Of a stretch of 64,000 bases of DNA, positions 37,001 to 43,986 are shown piece by piece (within the stretch, counting starts at the first letter, position 1; every line of letters starts with the position of its first letter). The translations under genes were made by a program, and so were the position numbers. The stretch lies in contig JAAFIQ010000003.1 of NCBI GenBank assembly GCA_013298715.1, positions 124,001 to 188,000 of the forward strand, written 5' to 3'. The DNA comes from Bacteroidota bacterium (GTDB lineage: Bacteria; Bacteroidota; Bacteroidia; B-17B0; Aurantibacillaceae). The notes under the pieces are model-generated. The model had not been told where the DNA came from. It did not search any database and worked only from the letters and a program-made list of their open reading frames with translations.

Positions 37001-37203
37001 CTTTAAATAGCACATTAAGCCGTACTATATTAACATCGTTAACGGTATTCTTTGTGTTATTGGTTATCTTCATTTTTGGTGGAGAAAGTATCAGAGGATT
37101 TATATTTGCTTTATTAATTGGTCGTATTATTGGTACTTACTCATCGTTATGTATATCAACACCAATAGTTGTAGACTTTGATAAAAAGCAAGCCGTTAAA
37201 TAG
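34051..37203 (+). CDS. secDF: Fused protein translocase SecDF
   Basis: Single polypeptide (1050 residues) combining SecD and SecF, the proton-driven accessory of the Sec translocon that pulls exported proteins across the inner membrane. N-terminal helix (about 8-25), the periplasmic P1 domain beginning INLGLDLRGGMNVTLEV and with RSRIDRFGVTQPNIQ, then six helices with the conserved GLAVDANILIFERVREEL; SecF begins near residue 755 (FDFVGKRKIYYI) with GVDFKGGRTYKV and has MTETVVVFDRIRERL in its helix bundle. An alanine/threonine/serine-rich low-complexity stretch (about 275-345) is inserted in P1. The fusion is normal for Bacteroidota. Terminator at 37221. Confidence 0.97.
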   Translation: MQNKGAIKIFALLLGIACIFYLSFTWVTRGVEGDATEYAQNLMNSPKVIETAKAKGLNVDSLRTSYEDRFLDSMKKVEVYPLLGYTYEDCKKQEINLGLDLRGGMNVTLEVSVLDIIKNLSNNSLDIPFNNALKETQKNLGVNNNDDFVTLFEKEYKKAAPSGKLAPLFQSIENKSKISYNSSNEEVIKFIRERVNEAVANAEKTFRSRIDRFGVTQPNIQKLESTGRILVELPGVKDKARVRELLQGTANLEFWETYENGEVAPMLDKANTIIAQYLNATTEIAKTDSLAPKAIDTLAVANATPAATPSAVANSTPEVKDTTKKDSASLAKAPVTSSVNAQDTAIKGFMKRVPLFSVFQNAFGLVPLKGRVTLDEKGNPKTYAEGPVVGFATTKADTAKVNALLKIAIERNAFPSKLRFMWGNKEVETKNEEGTVVGGYYELFAVKTSDSKGKPALSGDIITDARKDYNQQSGGSPFISMNMNNEASTKWARITGANVGKSIAVVMDNMVYSAPRVNGEITGGSSQISGNFTDSEADGLAAILSAGKLPAPAHIVEESVVGPTLGKEAIDSGLMSFVIALLVILVFMYVYYNKSGLVANIALIANMFFIMGILTSLHAVLTLPGIAGIVLTIGLAVDANILIFERVREELALGKSTNQAIKEGFKHAMSSIIDSNVTLAILAVILYVFGSGPVQGFATTLFIGICTSLFSAILITRVIFEWMLDRKMEIPFDTTATRNAFKKLHFDFVGKRKIYYIISTLVIVAGVFFFFKNHGLNLGVDFKGGRTYKVRFDNAVNTDDVKKCLAVPFESAPEVKTLGSATQVKITTTFKVNDKTSNADSIADAQLNKGLLTLGNKYEVMSSQKVGATIATDVVYGAYGAVLFSCLMMFIYIVVRFRKWQYGLGSVVALFHDVLIVLSFYTIFDGVLPFSLEIGQDFIAAILTVMGYTMTETVVVFDRIRERLSESGKADVFGEERNKLINYALNSTLSRTILTSLTVFFVLLVIFIFGGESIRGFIFALLIGRIIGTYSSLCISTPIVVDFDKKQAVK

Positions 37204-37220
37204 AAAATAATTTTTAATTG

Positions 37221-37270
37221 AACCTCCAACATTATTGTAATTTAAAAAGATAAATGTTGGAGGTTTTTTT
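37221..37270 (+). terminator. Rho-independent terminator of secDF
   Basis: A perfect 13-bp stem (AACCTCCAACATT / AATGTTGGAGGTT) around a 19-base loop runs into seven T, 17 bases after the secDF stop. Confidence 0.88.
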
Positions 37271-37299
37271 GTTACCAATTTTTTTCAGAATTGCAGTAC

Positions 37300-37346
37300 T
37301 ACCTAGTTGAAGTATATTATAGTCTAATATATAATTCAGCTTGGTA
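37300..37346. repeat. 47-bp imperfect palindrome, possible dispersed repeat
   Basis: The segment begins TACCTAGTTGAAG and ends ATTCAGCTTGGTA; the two arms are nearly complementary around an A/T-rich centre. A diverged copy of its left arm and centre lies at about 38755-38804. It sits 36 bases before the antitoxin start and could be a MITE-like remnant or an operator for the toxin-antitoxin pair. Confidence 0.4.
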
Positions 37347-37382
37347 TAAGAGTTTTACAAAGCCGTTTTAATTTTCAATAAA

Positions 37383-37640
37383 TTGAGTAAATTAGAGGAA
37401 ACTTTAAAAATGACTTCAAAGGCTATAAAGAAAAAAGTTATTGAGTATATTAATCATGCTGAAGACAATGTTGTTGAAGCAGTATATAAAATGCTTCAGC
37501 TATATGAAGATGGGGATAACAAAAGCTTAATGAGTGATGAACAAAAATCTGAAATTGAAAGGCGATCAATCCTTTATAGACAGGGCGCATTAAAATCATC
37601 ATCTTGGACAGAGGTGAAGAAACGTACAAAAAAAATTTAA
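37383..37640 (+). CDS. Type II antitoxin, addiction-module-like
   Basis: 85-residue protein starting at TTG 37383 (an ATG at 37410 is also possible). The basic start (KAIKKKVIEYINHAEDNVVEAVYKM) and the end RRSILYRQGALKSSSWTEVKK fit the short antitoxins placed before ParE/RelE toxins, in which the C-terminal W-x-E-V stretch wraps the toxin. It is seven bases upstream of a ParE/RelE-type toxin gene. The operon may be autoregulated through the palindrome at 37300; that is inference. Confidence 0.75.
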   Translation: MSKLEETLKMTSKAIKKKVIEYINHAEDNVVEAVYKMLQLYEDGDNKSLMSDEQKSEIERRSILYRQGALKSSSWTEVKKRTKKI

Positions 37641-37647
37641 AGCTATT

Positions 37648-37944
37648 TTGCTATACAAGATAGAAATAACAATACTTGCCGAAGAGGAATATTACTCAAC
37701 ATTTTGTTACTACGAAAATCAAGAATTAGGTTTAGGTGATAAATTTGAAAAGGAAACTGAACTTTTAATAAAAAAGTTAAGAAAAAATCCCTACCTATTT
37801 CAACGAAAATATAAACACTACAGAGAAGCTATTTATAAACGATTCCCCTACTACATTGTATACGAAATCATTGAAAGTTCTGTTATCATCCATTCATTTT
37901 TTCACACTAGCAGAAATCCAAAAAGAAAATTAAAAACTAAATAA
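37648..37944 (+). CDS. ParE/RelE-type toxin
   Basis: 98-residue protein with TTG start. YKIEITILAEEEYYSTFCYYENQELGLGD matches the opening of the RelE/ParE superfamily fold, with the later EAIYKRFPYYIVYEI and HTSRNPKRK typical of ParE-like plasmid stabilisation toxins. These act on gyrase (ParE) or on ribosome-bound mRNA (RelE); the target is not readable here. It follows the antitoxin gene by seven bases. Confidence 0.85.
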   Translation: MLYKIEITILAEEEYYSTFCYYENQELGLGDKFEKETELLIKKLRKNPYLFQRKYKHYREAIYKRFPYYIVYEIIESSVIIHSFFHTSRNPKRKLKTK

Positions 37945-38014
37945 TAAATAGTTAATTATTTATCATAATGTAAAACTGTTCTGATTATTTACCTAACCTT
38001 ATTAAAAAAACGAA

Positions 38015-38752
38015 ATGTTTCAAATAAAAAATAGTTTATGTTTAGGCGTTTTCCTTATCGCTATTACAATACAACTCGCCACTGCTCAAACAAATACCAA
38101 AGCAGATGATAAATTCATTTCTTATGTTGTTGATTTAAAAAGTGATGAGCTCAAATTTTATTGGAAAAACGATAAAAAAGAAATTTTTAGAAGTATTGAA
38201 AATTTAAAGAACTGGCTAAAGAAAAGAAACAAAACTTTAAAGTTTGCTACAAATAGCGGCATGAATAAAAATGACAATTCGCCACAAGGACTTTATATTG
38301 AAAATCAAGAAACAATTGTTCCTTTAGACACCTCCAACGGAAACGGAAATTTTTATTTACAACCCAATGGTGTTTTTTATATTACAACAAATAATGAAGC
38401 AAATATATCTACAACTAAAAATTTTAAAAATTCAACTACAATAAAATATGCCACTCAATCAGGACCAATGTTACTAATTAATGGTCAAATTCACTCAGCC
38501 TTTAAAGAAGGCACAGCAAACTTAAATATTAGAAACGGTGTTGGAATTTTACCAAATAATAAAATTATTTTTGCAATGTCAAAAGAAGAAATAAACTTTT
38601 ACGACTTCTCGAATTATTTTAAAAGCCTAGGTTGCAAAAATGCTTTATACCTTGATGGCTTTGTTTCACAAACCTATTTGCCCGAAAAAAATTGGACACA
38701 GAATGATGGCAATTTTGGAGTAATAATTGGAATTACAACCAGTAAAAAATAA
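38015..38752 (+). CDS. Phosphodiester glycosidase family protein (NAGPA-like domain)
   Basis: 245-residue exported protein with signal peptide (LCLGVFLIAITIQLATAQ). The body follows the phosphodiester glycosidase (NAGPA, YigE-like) pattern: KFATNSGMNKNDNSPQGLYI, FYLQPNGVFYIT, ATQSGPMLLINGQIH, RNGVGILPNNKIIFAMS and CKNALYLDGFVSQTYLP, whose aspartate and glycine-rich loops form the active site. The family cleaves N-acetylglucosamine phosphodiesters in the mammalian founder; the substrate of small bacterial members is unknown. It lies next to a toxin-antitoxin pair and between repeat copies. Confidence 0.88.
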   Translation: MFQIKNSLCLGVFLIAITIQLATAQTNTKADDKFISYVVDLKSDELKFYWKNDKKEIFRSIENLKNWLKKRNKTLKFATNSGMNKNDNSPQGLYIENQETIVPLDTSNGNGNFYLQPNGVFYITTNNEANISTTKNFKNSTTIKYATQSGPMLLINGQIHSAFKEGTANLNIRNGVGILPNNKIIFAMSKEEINFYDFSNYFKSLGCKNALYLDGFVSQTYLPEKNWTQNDGNFGVIIGITTSKK

Positions 38753-38754
38753 AA

Positions 38755-38914
38755 AGTAATACCAAGTTAAAGTATATTTTAGACTGAAGATATGATTAGA
38801 AATTTTTCATTGTTCAAGGCACTACAAATATCTGCGAGGTATTTGAGCGAGTAGTGGGCTGCTAAGGTATTGCAATGAGCTAAGTCGATTTCAATTTACT
38901 TTATAACAAACAAG
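38755..38914. repeat. Diverged repeat copy with a short open-frame remnant
   Basis: 38755-38804 aligns with the left arm and centre of the palindrome at 37300 (about three quarters identity by eye). On the minus strand 38788-38905 is open for 38 codons without an ATG (it includes LAHCNTLAAHYSLKYLA), ending in a stop inside the repeat. It may be the tail of a decayed coding sequence carried with the repeat. Confidence 0.35.
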
Positions 38915-39769
38915 CTACTTAGTAACCTTATCTCTTAAAGCAATAATTTTTGATGATATGCTGTTAAAGTGCGGGTCGTCTAGCATTTTTGGGTCTTTAA
39001 TCGCTGTAATTTCGTCGTGAATTGGTTTTAAATCTGCAATTAATTCAGCGCACTCTTTTTTATCTTTATAATCGTTCAATAAGTTAATTAAATTTCCTAA
39101 GTGAAAGCGTTGTTCCCATAAATGGGTATGAATTTTTTTCGCCATTATGTTATCATGTGGATTTTGGCCTGCTTTACAAGTTAAGTACAAGCCTTCTAAC
39201 CAACTACCTGCAAATACGGTAGCCGCAGTATATACACGTTCATTGGTTCTTAAATAAGTATCGCTTTTTGTAAAAATTTCATCTAAAATTCCAAACAAGC
39301 TATCTTTGTTACTAATGTTGGTTTCGGCACGTTTACCAACCATTTGGTCAACAGCATTTTTTAAACCTAAGGCATCGCTCATTAGCATTACATTTTTCAT
39401 GTATTTTAAAACGTCTTCACCTTTTTCATTAATCATGGCATAAGCCATATCAATGTTGTAAATACCAAGATTTAGAGCTCTTTTACTTTCATCCGTATAT
39501 GAGTTTGCTTTTTTAAGATCGCTTAAAATAGATGCGTCGTAACTAATACCAAAATGACTTAATTCATTTAAACTGTTTGCTGGTGAAGGTATATTGGCAA
39601 TCGCAAAATCAAATTTGAATTTTGTTGTATCACTAACCGTAACAGGGGTTGTATCTTTTACAACAGAAGTACTATCGGTTAATGTTTCGTTTGATTTTTC
39701 TTTATCGCCACCACAGGCTGTTAGTAAAATGGCGCTTATTGCAGTTGCCGTTAAAAACAAATTTTTCAT
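38915..39769 (-). CDS. Lipoprotein, helical, unknown function
   Basis: 284-residue lipoprotein (lipobox ILLTAC, followed by GGDKEKSNETL). After a low-complexity linker (to about residue 50) it appears almost wholly helical, with regularly spaced leucine and alanine (NSLNELSHFGISYDASIL, AMINEKGEDVLKYMKNVM, RVYTAATVFAGSWLEGLYL). No known domain is recognised. A good promoter lies upstream on the minus strand. It stands alone. Confidence 0.7.
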   Translation of the reverse strand: MKNLFLTATAISAILLTACGGDKEKSNETLTDSTSVVKDTTPVTVSDTTKFKFDFAIANIPSPANSLNELSHFGISYDASILSDLKKANSYTDESKRALNLGIYNIDMAYAMINEKGEDVLKYMKNVMLMSDALGLKNAVDQMVGKRAETNISNKDSLFGILDEIFTKSDTYLRTNERVYTAATVFAGSWLEGLYLTCKAGQNPHDNIMAKKIHTHLWEQRFHLGNLINLLNDYKDKKECAELIADLKPIHDEITAIKDPKMLDDPHFNSISSKIIALRDKVTK

Positions 39770-39824
39770 AGTTAAAATAGACTAATTATTCGATAAAATA
39801 TTATTTACACTTTTATGTCCTTGA

Positions 39825-39854
39825 CAAAAATAGTAGAATTTTTTGAATAGCCAA
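39825..39854 (-). promoter_or_regulatory. Promoter of the helical lipoprotein (TTG - 19 nt - TATTTTTG)
   Basis: Read on the minus strand: TTG at 39854-39852, 19-base spacer and exact -7 box TATTTTTG at 39832-39825. The leader to the ATG at 39769 is about 50 nt. Confidence 0.6.
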
Positions 39855-39906
39855 CCTAGTTAGTTTTAACTATTTGTCTTTTTTTTCACTAATAAAATAA
39901 GCTGGA

Positions 39907-40524
39907 TTAGTTGGAGTAAATAACTGCCTCTAAATAACGCTTGGTTTCAATGCGCTTTAATTCTTTAAATACCGATTGGTCGAAGCATGATTTATGAATA
40001 GGATTCATGTAAACAATAATTGTTTTTTCACTTTTAGTTTGCTCAATTTTTTTTATTACTTGTTTCAACAAAAAATCGTTAAACGGATTAAACAAAAAAT
40101 AAACACAGTCTGTTTTTTTGTAATCATATTCTAAAGCGTTTGCCACCTCAAAAGTTATACCGTTTTCAAGATTAATATTTTTTTTTGCTTGCTTTATTAA
40201 TGCTGCATTCAAATCAAAGCCAATTATTTTTTTAAACCCTATTGCCTTGGCTACAAAGCAAACTCTGCCCATACCGCAACCTATATCCACAAAATTTGCA
40301 GTTGGCAATAAGTTATAAACGAGTGGCAATATCTGTTCAAGTATTAAATAGCTTGCGCCTTGGTAATGGTGGTTTGTGGCAGATTTACTAATTTTTATTC
40401 CTGTTGTTTTTATTCCATATTTTTTTTCACCAACTTTTTCGTAACGGATGATGCTTAAGGTATTAAAAAAACCTCGTAAAAAAACCGACCTAAAAAAGTA
40501 ATAGGTATATAATAAAATTTTCAA
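39907..40524 (-). CDS. Class I SAM-dependent methyltransferase
   Basis: 205-residue Rossmann-fold methyltransferase with the SAM-binding motif I FVDIGCGMGRVCFVAKA, motif II IIGFDLNAAL, and later DCVYFLFNPFND as the motif IV region. The N-terminal hydrophobic stretch (LLYTYYFFRSVFLRGFF) may bind membrane. The start is TTG at 40524, as no ATG is available before the fold. It is divergent from the (p)ppGpp synthetase with only 16 bases between starts. The substrate is unknown. Confidence 0.8.
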   Translation of the reverse strand: MKILLYTYYFFRSVFLRGFFNTLSIIRYEKVGEKKYGIKTTGIKISKSATNHHYQGASYLILEQILPLVYNLLPTANFVDIGCGMGRVCFVAKAIGFKKIIGFDLNAALIKQAKKNINLENGITFEVANALEYDYKKTDCVYFLFNPFNDFLLKQVIKKIEQTKSEKTIIVYMNPIHKSCFDQSVFKELKRIETKRYLEAVIYSN

Positions 40525-40540
40525 TTTTACTTTTTAATTT

Positions 40541-42793
40541 ATGGTAAAAGTAATACCTTCATCTGATTATCTAGCACTGTTTATGCAAATTGATTTAGAA
40601 GCAGAAAGAAAAGAAATACTTAAACGCTACAGGGCGCTTATAAAAGCTTGTAAGCGCCAACTTACCGAAGCAGATAAAAAAACAATTCGTAAGGCGTTTG
40701 ATGTGGCGGTTGAATCACATAAACACATGCGTCGTAAAAGTGGCGAGCCTTACATTTATCATCCAATTGCAGTGGCGCATATTTGTGCCGAAGAAATTGG
40801 TTTAGGAACTACAGGAATTGTTTGCGCCTTGTTGCACGATACAGTTGAAGATACCGATTTAACACTTGAAGACGTTAAAGGTTTATTTGGCGAAAAAGTG
40901 AGCAAAATTATTGATGGTCTTACAAAAATTTCAGGTGTTGTAGATAATTCATCCTCTATTCAGGCAGAAAATTTCAGAAAAGTTTTGCTCACCATGAGCG
41001 AAGACATACGCGTAATCTTAATAAAGTTAGCCGATAGATTGCACAACATGCGTACGCTTGAACACATGAAGCGCGATAAACAAATGAAAATTGCTAGCGA
41101 AACATTATTTTTATATGCACCGCTTGCGCATCGCTTGGGCTTAAATGTGTTAAAGATGGAGCTTGAAGATTTGGGATTAAAATACACCGATACCGAATCT
41201 TACAACGACATTGCTGCCCGCCTAAAGGAAACTGAGCCCGAACGTAAAAAGTTTATTGCAAAATTTATTGAACCCTTACAAGAAATTTTAAGCGAACAAG
41301 GTTTTAGTTTTAAAATGTATGGTAGGCCTAAATCTATTTTTAGCATTAACAACAAAATAAAGTACAAGCATGTTTTATTTGAGGAGATATACGACCTTTT
41401 TGCAATCCGCATTATTATTGATACACCTTTTGAATTAGAAAAATCTGACTGTTGGAAAGTGTATTCTATAATTACCGATTTTTATCACCCAAGCCCTGAA
41501 CGTTTACGCGATTGGATAAGCACACCAAAAAGTAATGGTTACGAAAGTTTACATACAACGGTAATGGGACCTGAAGGTAAATGGGTTGAGGTTCAAATTA
41601 GAACCGTGCGTATGGATGAAATTGCAGAAAATGGTTTTGCTGCCCACTGGAAATACAAAGACACTGGGGGCATGGATAGAGAAAGCAAGTTAGAAGCTTG
41701 GCTATTTAAAGTGAAGGAGATGTTGGAGAACCCTGACCCAAATGCTTTAGAATTTATTGATGATTTTAAATTGAATTTATTCAGCGATGAGTTATTTGTT
41801 TTTACGCCCAAAGGCGATATGAAAACATTGCCCGTTGGCTCCACGGCATTAGATTTTGCTTTTGATATACATACAAAAGTTGGCGAGCATTGTATTGGCG
41901 CCAAAGTAAATCACAAATTGGTTCAATTAAATTATGAATTAAAAAGTGGTGATCAGGTAGAGATTTTAACTAGCAGTAAACAAACACCAAAAGAAGATTG
42001 GTTGAGTTATGTTATTACAGCTAAGGCAAAATCTAAAATAAAAAATTGCTTAAAAGACCAACGTAAAAAAGTTGCTGAAGAAGGAAAAGAAATTTTAGAA
42101 CGGAAATTTTATAAAAACAAATTGGATTTTACCTTACAAAATGTAAACGAGTTTTGTAATTTTTTACATATCAGTTCTTCTCAAGAATTGTTTTACAGGG
42201 CAGCCTTGGGTAATGTAGATTTAAAAGAAATAAAAGCCTTTGTTCGCCATAAAGAAAATCCTTTAAGCGATGCTAAAAAAGGGAAAAAATCAGATGCGCC
42301 AAAATTAGAACAACTCGTTACTAATGCCCGAGGCAGCTCTGATTTATTGGTTATTGGCGATGATATGCAAAAGTTAGATTACAATTTGTCGCCTTGCTGC
42401 AATCCCATACCGGGTGATGACGTATTTGGTTTTGTTACCATAAGTGAAGGCATAAAAATACATCGCGTAAATTGTCCTAATGCTGTCAAACTTTTGTCTA
42501 ATTACGCCTACAGAGTTGTAAAAGCAAAATGGATGAACGATCAATTAATTTCGTTTTTAGCCGGAATAAAAATTTATGGTACAGATGAAATTGGAATTGT
42601 AAATAATATTACAAAAGTAATTTCGAGCGAGAATAATGTAAACATGCGCTCTATTAGTTTTGATACAGATGGCGGTGTTTTTGAAGGAACAATAATGATT
42701 TATGTGCACGACACAAAACACTTAAACCACATGATAAATAATTTAAAAAAGGTAAAAGGTGTAACTAAAGTAGAAAGAACAGAGGATAAATAA
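40541..42793 (+). CDS. rsh: Bifunctional (p)ppGpp synthetase/hydrolase (Rel/Spo homologue)
   Basis: Stringent-response enzyme of 750 residues. HD hydrolase domain (about 45-200) with the metal site HD at 99-100 in ALLHDTVEDTDL; synthetase domain (about 240-370) with STPKSNGYESLHTTVMGPEG and VEVQIRTVRMDEIAENGFAAHWKYK; then TGS (FTPKGDMKTLPVGSTALDFAF), a zinc-finger-like region with CCNPIPGDD and the C-terminal ACT domain (GIVNNITKVISSENNVNMR). Both catalytic domains look intact, so it should make and break (p)ppGpp. It is followed after 14 bases by a DUF1801 gene. Confidence 0.96.
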   Translation: MVKVIPSSDYLALFMQIDLEAERKEILKRYRALIKACKRQLTEADKKTIRKAFDVAVESHKHMRRKSGEPYIYHPIAVAHICAEEIGLGTTGIVCALLHDTVEDTDLTLEDVKGLFGEKVSKIIDGLTKISGVVDNSSSIQAENFRKVLLTMSEDIRVILIKLADRLHNMRTLEHMKRDKQMKIASETLFLYAPLAHRLGLNVLKMELEDLGLKYTDTESYNDIAARLKETEPERKKFIAKFIEPLQEILSEQGFSFKMYGRPKSIFSINNKIKYKHVLFEEIYDLFAIRIIIDTPFELEKSDCWKVYSIITDFYHPSPERLRDWISTPKSNGYESLHTTVMGPEGKWVEVQIRTVRMDEIAENGFAAHWKYKDTGGMDRESKLEAWLFKVKEMLENPDPNALEFIDDFKLNLFSDELFVFTPKGDMKTLPVGSTALDFAFDIHTKVGEHCIGAKVNHKLVQLNYELKSGDQVEILTSSKQTPKEDWLSYVITAKAKSKIKNCLKDQRKKVAEEGKEILERKFYKNKLDFTLQNVNEFCNFLHISSSQELFYRAALGNVDLKEIKAFVRHKENPLSDAKKGKKSDAPKLEQLVTNARGSSDLLVIGDDMQKLDYNLSPCCNPIPGDDVFGFVTISEGIKIHRVNCPNAVKLLSNYAYRVVKAKWMNDQLISFLAGIKIYGTDEIGIVNNITKVISSENNVNMRSISFDTDGGVFEGTIMIYVHDTKHLNHMINNLKKVKGVTKVERTEDK

Positions 42794-42807
42794 TAATAAA
42801 TTTGAAG

Positions 42808-43266
42808 ATGGCAAAATCAGAATTAAAAACAGTAAGCGAATACATTAAAACAATTGATGAAGATAGAAAACCTGCTTTTGAAAAATTAAGAGAAATCATT
42901 TCAAAAAATTTACCTAAAGGTTTTGAAGAGTGTATGAGTTACGGGATGCCGGCATTTGTGGTGCCTCATAAAATTTATCCAAATGGTTACCATTGCAAAC
43001 CAAGCGAGCCACTTCCGTTTGTAAGTATTGCAGTGCAGAAGGCAGCTATTTCTGTTTACCACATGGGTATGTATATGGATCAAAATTTGTACGATTGGTT
43101 TGTGGCAGAATATCCAAAACATTGTAAAACAAAAATTGACATTGGTAAAAGCTGCATTAAATTCAAAAAAGTAGATGATATTCCTTTCAAATTAATTGAA
43201 GAACTTGTAAAAAAAATCACTGTAAAAGAGTGGATCGCTAAGTACGAATCTGCGTTAAGGAAATAG
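42808..43266 (+). CDS. DUF1801 domain-containing protein
   Basis: 152-residue cytoplasmic protein of the YdhG/DUF1801 family, recognisable by KLREIISKNLPKGFEECMSYGMPAFV and the KIDIGKSCIKFKKVDDIPFK region. The family fold is related to the iron chaperone frataxin-like Fra/YdhG group; its biochemical role is not established. I start at ATG 42808 rather than a TTG at 42802. It follows the Rel/Spo gene closely and may be co-transcribed with it. Confidence 0.85.
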   Translation: MAKSELKTVSEYIKTIDEDRKPAFEKLREIISKNLPKGFEECMSYGMPAFVVPHKIYPNGYHCKPSEPLPFVSIAVQKAAISVYHMGMYMDQNLYDWFVAEYPKHCKTKIDIGKSCIKFKKVDDIPFKLIEELVKKITVKEWIAKYESALRK

Positions 43267-43986
43267 AACAATTCAATATTTTTTATTTTTAGTTTTACAT
43301 AATGAGTGACTAAGCTATTTACCTTTTCAGTTTTGCTCTAGTATAGATTTCTGTTTTTAAAATGTCATATTACCAATTAACAAAGCTCCGTAGGAGCGAG
43401 CTGTATGTAAAGAGTGATAAGAATACTTCATGCAGCTTCTTAGGAGCGAGCTGTATGTAAAGAGTAATGAGAATATTTCAGGCAGCTCCTTAGTAGCGAC
43501 CTATTGAGTGTCAAACCACATTGAGTATTAATTAACAAAGTTCTATTGGAACGAGCTGTTTGTAAAGAGTAAGGTGAATATTTCTGATAGATTTCTGTTT
43601 TTAAAATGTAATACTACCAATTAACAAAGCTCCGTAGGAGCGAGCTGTTTGCAACCACTATTAAGGTTCATTCCGAAAGCACCGTAGGAGAGAGTTGTAT
43701 GTATAGAGTAATAAGAATACTTCAGGCAGCTCCTTAGTAGCGACCTGTTGAGTGTCAAACCGCATTGAGTATTAATTAACAAAGCTCCGTAGGAGCGAGC
43801 TGTTTGTAACCACTAATAAGGTTCATTCCGAGAGCTCCGTAGGAGCGACCCGTTAAACATTGACTTAAAATTGTTAGATTTTTCTGGAGGTCATTAAACA
43901 TTTAATAAAACAATAATTCGGAAAAAAATACTCCTTTCTTTCCAACTAAAAAATTGTTACCTTGCCTTCTTAATTTTAATACAGTT
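43267..43986. repeat. Non-coding array of nine AGCTCC-type hairpin repeats with 244-bp duplication
   Basis: The gap between the DUF1801 and malic-enzyme genes holds nine imperfect copies of a hairpin whose core is AGCTCC-GTA-GGAGCG, at 43384, 43434, 43484, 43539, 43628, 43678, 43728, 43783 and 43833, mostly 50 bases apart. Copies 1-4 and 5-8 are offset by exactly 244 bases, so a 244-bp block was duplicated (about 43343-43586 and 43587-43830). In the fourth copy the stem changes to GTTC/GAAC, keeping pairing. No reading frame and no cas gene are present. Before 43340 and after 43860 nothing further is recognised. Confidence 0.8.

Noticed and set aside
38788-38905. Small protein gene on the minus strand
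   Set aside because: Open for 38 codons but no start codon and bounded by stops; treated as a remnant within a repeat.
43343-43860. CRISPR array
   Set aside because: The repeats are short hairpins that differ between copies and spacers recur between copies 1-4 and 5-8; no cas genes are near, and a 244-bp duplication explains the pattern.
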